From Lolium rigidum (taxonomy: Eukaryota > Streptophyta > Magnoliopsida > Poales > Poaceae): DNA of 64,000 nt. Numbering within the stretch: the first letter of the stretch is position 1; each line of letters begins with the position of its first letter. A model generated the notes under the pieces. The model was not told the DNA's origin. It saw nothing but the letters and a program-made list of their open reading frames with translations, and did no database searches. The stretch covers positions 95,992,292-96,056,291 of the forward strand of contig NC_061510.1 in NCBI RefSeq assembly GCF_022539505.1, written 5' to 3'. Below are positions 44,774-56,647 of this stretch, one piece after another. A program made the translations under genes and the position numbers.

Positions 44774-45446
44774 CAATGATAATCCATGGAAATCCGAGCT
44801 AATTAGGACAAGGTGCGGGCACTATTGGCATTCGATGCATGAGGCTTGCAACTTATAAGAGGTTTTATGCATAACACATATGAATTATTACTACCGTTGA
44901 CACAATTGTTTCCATGATTTCAAAATAAAATGCTCTAGCACATGAGTAATCCCTCGCTTCCTCTCGCGAAGGGCCTTTCTTTTACTTTATGTTGAGTCAG
45001 CTTTACCTACTTCTTTCTATCTCGTAAGCAAACACTTGTGTCAACTGTGTGCATTGATTCTTACATTTTTACCTATTTCACTTGTTATATTGCTTTATGT
45101 TGACAACTATCCATGAGATATACATGTTACAAGTTGAAAGCAATTGCTGAAACTAAATCTTCCTTTGTGTTGTTTCAAACCTCTTATTAAGAATCTATTG
45201 ATTTATGAGTTAACTCTTATGCAAGACTTTTTGATGCTTGTCTTGAAAGTACTATTCATGAAAAGTTTTTTCTATATGTTATCTATTTGTTAGCAAACTA
45301 TAGATCATTGCCTTGAGTCACTTCATTCATCTCATATGCTTTACAATAGTATGATTAAGATTATGTTGGTAGCATGTCACTTCAGAAATTATTCTTTTTA
45401 TCGTTTACCTACTCGAGGGCGAGTAGGAACTAAGCTTGCGGATGCT
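44774..45446. other. 3' internal region of outer Athila-like element
   Basis: Non-coding, continues 27472 after removal of the nested element. Ends in the purine tract TAAGCTTGCGGATGCT next to the 3' LTR. Confidence 0.75.
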
Positions 45447-46357
45447 TGATACGTCTCCAACGTATCTATATTTCTGATGTTCCATGCTAGTTTTATGACA
45501 ATACCTACATGTTTTGCTCACACTTTATAATGTTTTTATGCATTTTCCGCTACTAACCTATTAACAAGATGCCGAAGCGCCAGTTCATGTTTTCTGCTGT
45601 TTTTGGTTTCAGAAATCTTACACAGGAAATATTCTCGGAATTGGACGAAACAAAGCCCACGGCCTTATTTTCCTCGGAGGGTTCCAGAACATCGAAGGAG
45701 AGTCGGAGGCGGCCAGCAGGGGACCCACATCATAGGGGGGCGCGGGCCCACCCCTGGCCGCGCCGCCATGTGGTGTGGGCACCCCCTGGCTCCTTCCGAG
45801 GCCGCCCTTCCGCCTATATATTCTCTCCGTCACGAAAACCCTAAAACATCAAGTCATATTCCACGAAGAGTTCCGTAGCCGCCGCCATCGCGAAGACAAG
45901 TTTCGGGGGACAGAATCTCTGTTCCAGCACGCCGCCGGGACGGGGAATTGCCCCCGGAGTCATCTCCATCGACACCACCGCCATCTTCATCACCGTTGCT
46001 GTCTCCCATGAAGAGGAGGGAGTAGTTCTCCCCCGAGGTTGAGGGCTCTACCGGTAGCTATGTGGTTCATCTCTCTCTCCCATGGTGTGATCTTTATGAA
46101 TATGTAGATGTTACTCTTGTCTTTATGCACTCTAGAGGTTACTTTAATATGAACTCCGGATGTTGTGGAGCTTGTTTACTCCGGCTTGAGGTGTGCTCTT
46201 GTAGCCCTACACAATGATTGGTGTTTGTTATCCAACAAGAGAGTGTTTGAGAGTAGCACTTATTTGTTCATCTATGTGATCGTAGGCTTTGCAATCTAGA
46301 TGTCATATGCTATTCAAGTGTTTTATTATGTGAACTTTGGAGTTACCGTGACGTCGG
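45447..46357 (+). repeat. 3' LTR of outer Athila-like element, first 911 bases
   Basis: Matches 22952-23866 base for base with few changes, then is cut by Tat-C. Confidence 0.92.
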
Positions 46358-46744
46358 TGACATAGGCATCCCCAATGGGCCTGCTGAAGATGGTACCCGG
46401 GGTTTACTGAAGGCCCACGACCCGAAGGATAAGAAGATTCGGAAGCCCAAGATACTATTAAGGAAAGCTAGAGTTGTATTAGGAAAGGATACTTGTAATC
46501 TTGCGGGACGGGTTAGAAACCCTCCCGGACTCTGTAAACTTGTGTATTACGAAACCCTCGGCTCCACCTCCTATATAAGGGGGAGTCGAGGGACAAAGAA
46601 AGGATCGAATTTACTGTCAACACAACCCTAGTTTCATATTCGTCGAGTACTTTTCGGCTGAAACCTTCGAGATCTACTTGCCCTCTACATCTAACTAAAC
46701 CCTAGTCTACAATCCGTAGGCATTGACAAGTTAATACCTTGTCA
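46358..46744 (+). repeat. Tat-C 5' LTR
   Basis: 387 bases with TG...CA ends; TATA box CTATATAAGG (46571-46580) about 165 bases before the LTR end. Confidence 0.88.
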
Positions 46745-46746
46745 AT

Positions 46747-46763
46747 TGGCGCCGTCTGTGGGA
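46747..46763 (+). other. Tat-C primer binding site
   Basis: TGGCGCCGTCTGTGGGA two bases inside the LTR; variant of the Tat-A site. Confidence 0.82.
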
Positions 46764-46790
46764 AGTAGAGGCGACAAGGAGCTGATCTCG

Positions 46791-49013
46791 ATGGCACGTT
46801 CAAGATCGTCGACTTCGTCGGTAGCAAGCAACATCATGGACAGAGGTAAACAGATCGAAACTGGTCTAGTTGATTTTGTACCTCACCCGCCCTCCCGTTT
46901 GGATGCATATGTGTATCTGGAGGAGCCCATGGAGATAACGTTTGGAGAGTTCCACTTCTGCGTCGAGAAGGAAGGATCATATCGTCTCGAAATTCCGATC
47001 TCGTCGGGATTATCGACGGTCGATCCCGATATTTCAAACTCAACATCGTCAACAGAGTCAAGCGATGAAGAAATTTCATCGCCACGCTTCATCAGCACCA
47101 GGGCAAGTGAAAAACTCGCCAAGCTCTTCAGCGACATATCCTTCGAGTCATCCGCGGACTCAGATATAAGCGATGACTCGAGTAGCGTCGACAGCTTCAG
47201 CTTCATCGACAGATCCACTACTATGGGCAAGGTCTTCACCAATCTATATGATGGTGTCACCAAACCCAGCAAAGTTCAAAATTCCAAATATATGCCATTG
47301 GAGAAACAAATCGCGATCAGGAGGAAACATCAGAGGCTTTCGACGATTTGGGAAATCCATATGTCGATCCCTCGGACCTAAGGCGAGGTTCGGGCACTAA
47401 ATATGTTGGGCCTACACCACGTGTCAGAGTCCAACTACCACAAGCAGCATGGGATAGAGCTGCGAGAGCTATGGATGGTTCTGAACCAATGGAGACAACC
47501 GCTACGGCGGAAGAACTGCAAGCATACCAATATAGGCTCGCCAGAGCGGGAAGAGAATTGGAAAAACAGACAACTGCTTTGAACAGAAGAAGCGAGGCAG
47601 CTTCCGCATCAAGCAGGCGAAGAGCGGAGCTAAGTCGACAGTCAGGAACTTCGGGAGATAGTCATAGAGAAGCTCGTAGGAGAGCAAGATCTCGGCTGCA
47701 AAACATACCTGAAGCAGAAAGAGAGACTTTAATCCAAAACCTCGACATGTCCTTTATGTCAATCGACACGGGGGGGAATATTATTCCAAAAACACCGGAA
47801 GCAGGGTATATGGCGACGCAAGCTTTCATCCTAGCGTCCAGACCACCTCTCGGAGATCCAAGAGAAGCGTTGTATAACATGGCCATGGCAGGATGCGGAG
47901 CCATGGGAGCAGCGTTCGCAGCTACACCTCCCGAAGGAACTGCAAGGCAAAATAGTCCGCGACCTACTGCAGCAGTGCAAGATCCACCAAGAGCAAGTGG
48001 AGTTAGAGACACAACAACTCAGGCCAGAGTGGATAGAGCGCGACAAGAAAGAAGGGAACATCGGCATTCACCAGAAGTTGCCGAGGAAGATATGTGTGGA
48101 CTCCCGTGTTTTACGAGACGAGTTTGAAAAACTCGAGTCCCGTCAGGATTCAAGTTACCCGATAGTTTCAAGAAATTCGATGGCCTGCAAGATCCTGAGA
48201 ATTGGTTAGTCGATTACCTAGAGACAGTGAAACTGATAGGTGGCACCATGGCAACAGCAATGCAGAGTATTCAAATACACCTGAGCGGAGCCGAAAGATC
48301 CTGGATAAAGAAGCTTCCTCCGGGATCCATCGACAGCTGGGACAGTTTTGAGGATGTGTTCCTCAAGAATTTCCGATCAACCTGCAAAAAACCGGCATCA
48401 CTTGAAGAGTTGAGGTCGTGTCGACAAAAACATGATGAATCGATGAGAAAGTACATCCAAAGATGGAACATCATCGAAAACTCGGCAGAGAACATATCTG
48501 ACGAGAGAGCAATTGATGCGTTTGTGGCAGGAATTCGGCGAGGAGATTTTGTCGAAGACTTGGGGAGAACTAACCCAAGGACAGTGTCAGCATTGATGGA
48601 GATAGCAAACAGATGGGCAGATGGAGAGGATGCTATTCACAATAAGCGACACCGGTCACCAGAGGAGGACCGTAGCCGAAACTTTCAAAATAGAAGGCGA
48701 TTTCCTCGGCAATTCTCGAGTTACGATGCTCCTGGACAAATATCGGCTGGTTTTCGGGGAAACAACAGAGGAAACAATAGAGATGAATATCAAAGAAGTA
48801 ATGAGCAGCGAAGCGACAACAGAGATGATCCTCGAAATAACAGGCAAAATAGCGGGTCAAGGTTTCAAAGACCTTTTGTAACTCCCGAGGATATGATGAA
48901 CGGGCCATTCCAGATGCATTTTTATCTCGACAACAATGGAAGAAGGCAGTCGGGACATCTCGGAAGGACTCGCCGAAATTTTCAAGCAATGCTGCGAGTA
49001 GCAGGATAGCCAA
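46791..49013 (+). pseudogene. Tat-C gag
   Basis: ATG at 46791, 44 bases after the LTR. Three open segments: 46791-47381 (acidic, Ser-rich N-terminus), 47348-48127 (basic coiled coil, LARAGRELEKQTTALNRRSE) and 48128-49013 (capsid core, LVDYLETVKLIGGTMATAMQ, SWDSFEDVFLKNFRSTCK, then an Arg/Asn-rich RNA-binding-like tail). A frame change lies near 47330. A TGA at 48125-48127 sits where CGA fits the family, a CpG transition. A one-base loss near 49005 ends the frame. Gag would form the packaging particle. Confidence 0.85.
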
Positions 49014-49962
49014 TGCTCAAGCACAGCAAATAGAAACCCACAAGGGCCTAGGAGTGAGATTCACTTACCACCTCCTCCCGCGATCACGGACGAAAATCGA
49101 CACCAGCTCATAATAGCGGCAGCACCACACCCACCCCCGTATGTTGATCCTAACTCCAATGGCGCGGTCTCGATGATTCGAAAGCTAGACCATCTAACGA
49201 GGCTCGAAGGTAATATCGCGACAAGTGTTCATGGCAGAGAAGATGCCTCCACCAACAATAGAGTACCTAAATTGGTCGGGACAGGACATTGGCTTCACAA
49301 TCGCGGATCACCCGCAGCAAGTTCCTCGACCAGGGCAGTCAGCACTCATCTTGCCAGCGGTGATCGCAGGATTCGACGTGTCTCGAGTTTTCATAGACGG
49401 AGGCAGCAGTCTAAACCTTATGTATGCAGATACATTGAGGAAGATGAACATATCCCTGGCAAATCTAAAACCAACTGACACGCGTTTCCATGGAATCACA
49501 CCAGAGAAGCCGAGTTATCCGTTGGGAAGGATTCATCTCGACGTTCAGTTTGGGACCCGAGAAAATTACAGGATAGAAAGGTTGGAGTTTGAAGTTGTGG
49601 ATTTCCCGTCGCAATATCAGGCCTTGTTGGGGCGACCAACATATGCGAGGTTTATGGCGGTACTACATTACACGTATCTGCTATGGAGGTTACCTGGACC
49701 TAAGGGACCAATCACAGTGAAAGGAAGCTTCGCGTTAGCCGATAAATGTGACAAGGATTTTCATCGACTATCAGAAACTTTCGGGATGCATGCAGAATAC
49801 GCGGCGTCAAGGCTCATGACTGATTATGATGTGATGCCAGATGTAGGGAGATTTAACAAGGAACCAACCTTTAACACGACGAAAGATTCCAAAGAGGTGC
49901 AGATCCACCCGACAGATCCAAAGAAAACGACGTCCATCACGACAAACATGGACCTCGCATAG
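49014..49962 (+). pseudogene. Tat-C protease region
   Basis: The open frame from 49225 shows PPPTIEYLNWSGQDIGFTIA, then the protease active-site segment VFIDGGSSLNLMYAD, then LDVQFGTRENYRIERLEFEV and LLGRPTYARFMAVLHYTYL. The order is the same as in Tat-A (12476-13290). The frame ends at TAG (49960-49962), where the family continues into reverse transcriptase. CAG to TAG is a C-to-T change in a CHG context. The segment 49014-49224 belongs to the gag-protease linker in another frame. Confidence 0.82.
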
Positions 49963-50289
49963 GAAAGCGCGCTCGTCAAGTTCCTCCGTGAGCACTGGAA
50001 AATCTTCGCATGGTGTCCAGCTGACATGCCAGGAGTACCCAGGGAACTTGCCGAGCACCACCTAAACTTGGATCCAATAGCGAGACCAATCAAACAACCT
50101 TTGCGGCATTTTTCGGAACCAAACCGCGAAGAAATGCTGTCAGAAATTGATCGACTCAGAGAAGCTGGTTTCATTAAAGAGATATCTACAGAGGCCACTT
50201 GGGTAGCTAACCCAGTGATGGTGCCGAAGAAAAACACGAAAGTCCTTCGCATGTGTGCCGACTTTACGTGCCTCAATAAACATTGTCCA
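49963..50289 (+). pseudogene. Tat-C reverse transcriptase, N-terminal part, cut by insertion
   Basis: Reads FLREHWKIFAWCPADMPGVP, then RPIKQPLRHFSEPNREEM, LREAGFIKEISTEATWVAN and the RT motif VMVPKKN...LRMCADFTCLNKHCP. It breaks exactly at the Angela-type LTR at 50290. The catalytic YxDD motif would be on the far side of that insertion. Confidence 0.85.
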
Positions 50290-52062
50290 TGTTGGAGATA
50301 TGCCCAAGAGGCAATAATAAAAGTGGTTATTATATATCTTTATGTTTATGATAAATGTTTATATACCATGCTATAATTGTATTAACCGAAACATTGATAC
50401 ATGTGTGTTATGTAAACAACAATGAGTCCCTAGTAAGCCTCTTAACTAGCTTGTTGATTAATAGATGATTAGTTTCATAATCATGAACATTGGATGTTAT
50501 TAATAACAAGGTTATATCATTATATGAATGATGTAATGGACACACCCATTTAAGCGTAGCATAAGATCACGTCATTAAGTTATTTGCTATAAGCTTTCGA
50601 TACATAGTTACCTAGTCCTTATGACCATGAGATCATGTAAATCACTTATACCGGAAAGGTACTTTGATTACATCAAACGCCACTGCGTAAATGGGTGGTT
50701 ATAAAGGTGGGATTAAGTATCCGGAAAGTATGAGTTGAGGCATATGGATCAGTAGTGGGATTTGTCCATCCCAATGACGGATAGATATACTCTGGGCCCT
50801 CTCGGTGGAATGTCGTCTAATGTCTTGCAAGCATATGAATAAGTTCATAAGAGACCACATACCACGATACGAGTAAAGAGTACTTGTCAGGAGACGAGGT
50901 TGAACAAGGTATAGAATGATACCGATGATCAAACCTCGGACAAGTAAAATATCGCGTGACAAAGGGAATTGGTATCGTATGTGAATAGTTCATTCGATCA
51001 CTAAGTCATCGTTGAATATGTGGGAGCCATTCTGGATCTCCAGATCCCGCTATTGGTTATTGGTCGGAGAGAGATCTCAACCATGTCTACATAGTTCACG
51101 AACCGTAGGGTGACACACCTAAGGTTTGATGTTGAAATGGTAGAACTTGAATATGGAATGGAGTTCGAAGATTTGTTCGAAGTCCCGGATGAGATCCCGG
51201 ACATCACGAGGAGTTCCGGAATGGTCCGGAGAATAAGATTCATATATAGGAAGTCATTTTATGTGTTTGAAAATGATCCGGTGCATTTATGGAAGGTTCT
51301 AGAAGGTTCTAGAATATTCCGGAAGAAAGTCACTTTGGAAGGCGGAGTCCCGAAGGGACTCCACCACCATGGCCGGCCAACCCTATGGGGTGGAGTCCCA
51401 GGTGGACTCCACCTAAGGTGGCCGGCCACCCCCTCCCAAGGGAAAGTGGGAATCCCACCTCTAGTGGGAGTCCTAGCTTGGGTAGGTTTCATGTCATATG
51501 GAAGGTTTTGGTTTGGGGTCTTATTCGAAGACTTGTAGACCAACTCTTGGGTGTTCCACCTATATAATGAGGGACAAGGGGAGGGGGCCGGCCACCCAAA
51601 CACCACAAGGTGGCCGCACCCCATAGTGGCCGGCGCCCCCTCTCCCAAACCCTAGCCGCCCCCTCTCCTCCACCTCTCCCGCAACGCTTAGCGAAGCTCC
51701 GCCGGAGTTCTCCATCGCCACCGCCACCATGTCGTCGTGCTGCCGGATTCAAGGAGGAGCTACTACTTCCGCTGCCCGCTGGAACGGGGAGAAGGACGTC
51801 GTCTTCATCAACACCGAACGTGTGACCGAGTACGGAGGTGCTGCCCGTTCGTGGCGCCGTGATCAAGATCTTCTACGCGCTTTTGCAAGCGGCAAGTGAA
51901 CGTCTACCGCAGCAACAAGAGCCTCATCTTGTAGGCTTTGGAAATCTTCAAGGGTGAGTCTCGATCATCCCCTCGTTGCTACCGTCTTCTAGATTGCATC
52001 TTGGCTTGGATTGCGTGTTCGCGGTAGGAAAATTTTTGTTTTGTATGCTACGTTCTCCTACA
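50290..52062 (+). repeat. 5' LTR of Angela-type element
   Basis: 1773 bases, TGTTGGAGATATGCCC...CTCCTACA. TATA box CTATATAATG at 51560-51569. Confidence 0.92.
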
Positions 52063-52063
52063 G

Positions 52064-52075
52064 TGGTATCAGAGC
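52064..52075 (+). other. Primer binding site, Angela-type element
   Basis: TGGTATCAGAGC, complementary to the 3' end of initiator-Met tRNA, one base inside the LTR. Confidence 0.95.
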
Positions 52076-53238
52076 CGTGTCTATGCATAGATGGTTGCAC
52101 GAGTAGAACACAATGGTTTTGTGGGCGTTGATGCTTTTGTTGTCTTTAGTTTGAGTACTTTGCATCTTTGTGGCATAGTGGGATGAAGCGGCTCGGGCTA
52201 ACTTTACATGACCGCGTTCATGAGATTTGCTCCACGCTCGACATGCAACTTGTATTGCATAAGTGGCTTTGCGGGTGTCTCGTCTCTCCTACTATAGTGA
52301 AGATTCAATTTACTCTTCTATTGACAACACTAGTATCACCGTTGTGGTTCATGTTCGTAGGTAGATTAGATCTCTCTCGAAAACCCTAAACCACGTAAAA
52401 TATGCAAACCAAATTAGAGAACGTCTAACTTGTTTTTGCAGGGTTTGGTGATGTGATATGGCCATAATGTGATGATGACTATGTATGAGATGATCATTAT
52501 TGTATTGTGGCAACCGGCGGGAGCCTTATGGTTGTCTTTAAATTTCATGTTGAGTAGTATTTCAAAGTAGTTGTAATAGTTGCTACATGGAGGACAATCA
52601 TGAAGACGGCGCCATTGACCTTGGTGCTTCGCCGACGATGATGGAGATCATGTCCGTGCTTTGGAGATGAAGATCAAAGGCGCAAAGACAAAAGGGCCAT
52701 ATCATATCACATATGAACTGCATGTGATGTTAATCCTTTTATGCATCTTATTTTGCTTAGATCGCGACGGTAGCATTATAAGATGATCCCTCTCACTAAA
52801 ATATCAAGATAATAAAGTGTTCATCCTTAGTAGCACCGTTGCCAAGACTTGTCGTTTCGAAGCATCTCGTGATGATCGGGTGTGATAGAATCAACAAGTG
52901 CATACAACGGGTGCAAGCCAGTTTTGCACATGCGGATACTAAGGTGGCCTTGACGAGCCTAGCATGTACAGACATGGTCTCGGAACACGTGATACCGAAA
53001 GGTAGAGCATGAATCATATGATTGATATGATGAACACTTTGAGTGTTCGCCATTGAAGTTACATCTTGTCTCGTGATGATCGGACTTGGTGTGGTGGATT
53101 TGGTTCATGTGATCACTAAGACAATGCGAGGGATATTGTTTTGAGTGGGAGTTCACCTAGTTTTTAATTTTGTTAAATTAAAATTTGAACTAAATTTGTC
53201 ATAAACTTAGTCTAAACTATTGCAAATATGTTGTAGAT
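52076..53238. other. Untranslated leader of Angela-type element
   Basis: 1.16 kb with no gene, as is usual for the BARE/Angela group, which has a long leader before gag. Confidence 0.7.
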
Positions 53239-54098
53239 ATGGCGTCCCCAATCAATTTTAACCAGTTCCTAGAGAAAGAAAAGCTTAAGAGCAACGGTAG
53301 CAACTTCACCGAATGGTTCCGTCATGTGAGGATCTTCCTCAATGGCGGAAATCTGCAATATGTGCTTGATGCACCGCTAGGTGACCCTCCTGCAGAAACT
53401 GGAACCGATGAAGTAAAGAATGTTTACGCGACTCGGAAAACTCGGTACTATCAAGTTCAGTGTGCCATCCTGTGCAGTCTGGAAGCCGATCTTCAAAAAC
53501 GTTTTGAGCACCACGATCCACATGAGTTAGTCAATGAGTTGAAAACTATCTTTGAGACTCATGCGGCCGTGGAATGCTATGAAGCATCGAAACACTTCTT
53601 CAGCTGCATGATGGAAGAAGGCAGCTCCGTTAGTGAGCACATGCTCGCCATGACCGGGCATGCGAAGAAACTCGGTGACTTGGGAATAGTGATTCCTAAC
53701 GGATCGGGGATTAATCGTGTCCTTCAATCACTCGCCACCTAGTTACAAGAACTTTGTGATGAATTACAATATGCAGAACATGAACAAAGAGTTACCTGAA
53801 CTCTTCGACATGCTAAAATCTGCTGAGATTGAGATTAAGAAAGAGCACCAAGTGTTGATGGTCAACAAGACCACCAGCTTCAAGAAACAGGGCAAGTCTA
53901 AAGGCAATAACAAGAAGAGTGGCAAGAAAGCTGCCACGCCTCCTGTGAAACCTAAGACTGGCCCTAAGCCTGATGCCGAGTGCTATTACTGCAAGGAGAA
54001 GGGACACTGGAAGCGTAATTGCTCCAAGTATTTGGCGGATCTGAAGAGCGGCCTTGTCAAGAAGAAGAAAGAAGGTATATCTGATATACATGTTATAG
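53239..54098 (+). pseudogene. Copia gag with zinc knuckle
   Basis: ATG at 53239 (MASPINFNQFLEKEKL). It shows the Angela gag core (NFTEWFRHVRIFL, QCAILCSLEADLQKRFEHHD, FFSCMMEEGSSVSEHMLAM) and, after a frame change at 53731-53734, YNMQNMNKELPELFDMLKSA, a Lys-rich stretch and the CCHC zinc knuckle CYYCKEKGHWKRNC (near 53980). The frame change is a CTCG where CTG keeps the frame. Gag binds and packages the element RNA. Confidence 0.9.
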
Positions 54099-55154
54099 AT
54101 GTTTATCTTACTGGTTCTCGCACTAGTACCCGGGTATTTGATACTTGGTTCGGTTGCTCATATTTGTAACTCGAAACATGAACTAAAGAATAAACGAAGA
54201 ATACTAAAGGATGAAGTGACGATGCGCGTTGGAAATGGATCCAAAGTCGATGTGATCGCTGTCGGCACACTTCCTCTACATCTACCTTCGGGATTAGTTT
54301 TAAGCCTCAATAATTGTTATTTTGTACCCACGTTGAGCATGAACATTATATCTGGATCTTGTTTAATGCAAGACGGTTATTCATTCAAGTCTGAGAATAA
54401 TGGTTGTTCTATTTTTATGAATAATATCTTTTATGGTCGAGCACCTGAAAAGAATGGCTTATTTCTATTAGATCTCGATAGTAGTGATACACATATACAT
54501 AACATTGATGCTAAGCGAATTAAATTGAATGATAATTCTACTTATATGTGGCACTCGTCGTCTTGGTCATATTGGAGTGAAACGCATGAAGAAACTCCAT
54601 ACCGATGGATTACTTGAATCACTTGACTTTGAGTCACTTGATAGATGCGAAGCATGTCTAATGGGAAAAATGACTAAGACTCCATTCTCTCGGTATTATG
54701 GAGCGAGCTACTGACTTATTGGAAATCATACATACCGATATGTGCGGACCAATGAGTGTAGCATCGCGCGGTGGTTATCGTTATGTTCTAACCTTCACAG
54801 ATGATTTGAGTAGATATGGGTATATCTATTTAATGAAACATAAATCCGAAACTTTCGAGAAGTTTAAGGAATTCCAAAGTGAAGTAGAAAATCAACGTAA
54901 CAAGAAGATTAAATTTCTACGATCAGATCGCGGAGGTGAATATCTGAGTTATGAGTTTGGCATGCATTTAAAGAAATGCGGAATACTTTCACAATTGACA
55001 CCGCCGGGAACACCACAACGAAACGGTGTGTCCGAACTTCGTAATCAAACTCTCATAGATATGGTTCGTTCTATGATGTCTCTTACTGATTTGCCGTTAT
55101 CATTTTGGAGTTATGCATTAGAGACAGCCGCATTCACTTTAAATAGAGCACCAT
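54099..55154 (+). pseudogene. Copia protease and integrase N-terminal half
   Basis: The aspartic protease active site is near 54140, where the sequence reads CTTG and one fewer base would restore D-T-G-S and the frame. The following protease segment includes RVGNGSKVDVIAVGTL. The pre-integrase zinc domain (RLGHIGVKRM, CEACLMGKMTKTPF) lies after a second CTG-to-CTCG frame change at 54554. The integrase core from about 54710 has IIHTDMCGPM and RSDRGGEYLS (the two aspartates) and the PQRNGVSE glutamate region. It is cut at 55154 by Tat-B. Reverse transcriptase should be past the window. Confidence 0.9.
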
Positions 55155-55659
55155 TGTCGAGGGTGCTCCTCGGCAATGCCCTCCGATAGGGGCTTAGGGT
55201 TGATGGAATCCTGCAAGCTGACACGAGACATCGGTACACAGACAAGCGGGGAGAGCGATTTACCCAGGTTCGGGGTCCTTGATGAGGTAAAACCCTTACG
55301 TCATGCCTGTCTGTTCTTGATTATGATGAAAACAGGTTACAATGGGGTGCCGAATAGTTCGGCTGAGATCATCTTCTGTTGGTTAAGATTGCTAAGATTG
55401 ATCGTGTCCCTCGATAGCCCCTCTCCTGGCCTTTATATAGGTGGCCAGGTCTCGAGAGGTCTATTCGAGTACGAGTAGGTTTACAGTAGATCTAACTCCA
55501 ATCTTTTCTTGTCCGGCTTCTTCCATGTCTTGTACTTCAAGTAATCTTCCCCCGCACCGTCCTAGTGGCCCATCTTGCCATCGGGTACCTTCATGGGCCT
55601 TCAGTTGGACCGTATAGGGTAGAGCAACACTGGTTACCCGAAGGGTAATGCCCACGTCA
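55155..55659 (-). repeat. Tat-B 3' LTR
   Basis: 505 bases, homologous to 6639-7140 (shared CTGACACGAGACATCGGT, GCGATTTACCCAGGTTCGGG and the end GGGTAATGCCCACGTCA). Confidence 0.92.
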
Positions 55660-55756
55660 GTAGCCCCCGAGTGTCTAGCCGAACATAGTTCGGGTAGAGA
55701 CTAAAGCATGTCTTCTTCTGAAGTTCTTCTCCTCGATCATTCTTGCCTTTCTTCTA

Positions 55757-56230
55757 TCGGGTGCGCGTCAGCGCTCCCGATGGGAGTAGCCCCCGAGTCT
55801 AGGTACGGATGCTTGCAATCCGTGCGTAGACTCAAGTTGTACCACTCGAGCATTTTCTTCTGCCGAAGCTTTTTCCTGCAAGTCCTCGTAGACCATCCGA
55901 TACATTTTCTTTATGCAAGGGATAACGAATAACGTGCCCAACTTTTGTTGGTTAACTGCCGATGGCAAAACAACGTTACCCTACACAGAATCCAGTCCCC
56001 GGGCATGATCCTGGAGTGCGAAAAAAGTTTTATCGGGTGCGCATTCAGCGCTCCCGATGGGAGTGTAGCCCCCGAGTCTGAGCACGGGTACTTACTTCCG
56101 AGTGCAGACTCGAGTCACGTTTTTTCCTTCGAGTCTTTATTCTATCGGGTGCGCGTCCGCGCTCCCGATGGGAGTAGCCCCCGAGCCTAGGTGCGGATGC
56201 TCGCAATCCGTGCGTAGGCTCAAGTTGATC
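55757..56230 (-). repeat. Three polypurine/hairpin modules in Tat-B
   Basis: Modules start near 55757, 56031 and 56143, each with TATCGGGTGCGC, CTCCC-GAT-GGGAG, TAGCCCCCGAG and a GCGTAGACTCAAG-like tail. Single hairpin motifs also occur at 59255 and 60507. Confidence 0.85.
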
Positions 56231-56460
56231 ACCCGACACTTTCTTATCTCTTCGTATATAATCAATAGTGCCCATGACGTCACTGATGACACGCCGCTGT
56301 TGTGACCTGACTGACAAGACTTGACCCCCCGGGCCCACCCTAGTTCTGCGCATGCAGTTTTTAGGTTTTGACCAGTGCACGCGCAGTGACCGAGGCGTTT
56401 CCTCGATTTTCGCGCGACGTGGGAATAATGGGCGGCCGGTTCCATCCTGTTTTTTAGCGC

Positions 56461-56466
56461 CACGTG
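56461..56466 (+). promoter_or_regulatory. G-box of the Tat-B antisense gene
   Basis: CACGTG about 75 bases before the TATA box; Tat-A has CACGTG at the corresponding place (8041). Confidence 0.45.
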
Positions 56467-56538
56467 TACAGCTGGATTCGCTCCACCTCCCACGACGCCC
56501 ACGGAGTTATGGCCACGATCTCATGTTAATCCTTAAGG

Positions 56539-56547
56539 TATAAATAG
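56539..56547 (+). promoter_or_regulatory. TATA box of the Tat-B antisense gene
   Basis: TATAAATAG, 109 bases before the start codon at 56648, in the right place and orientation for a plus-strand promoter. Confidence 0.7.
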
Positions 56548-56647
56548 AGGACTTCCTCATTTTTACTTGTTTACACCTCCCACTGCTCATCTCCTTCGCG
56601 CATCCTCTCCTTCTTCCTGCATCCTTCCCTCAGAAGCTTCAAGCGCC

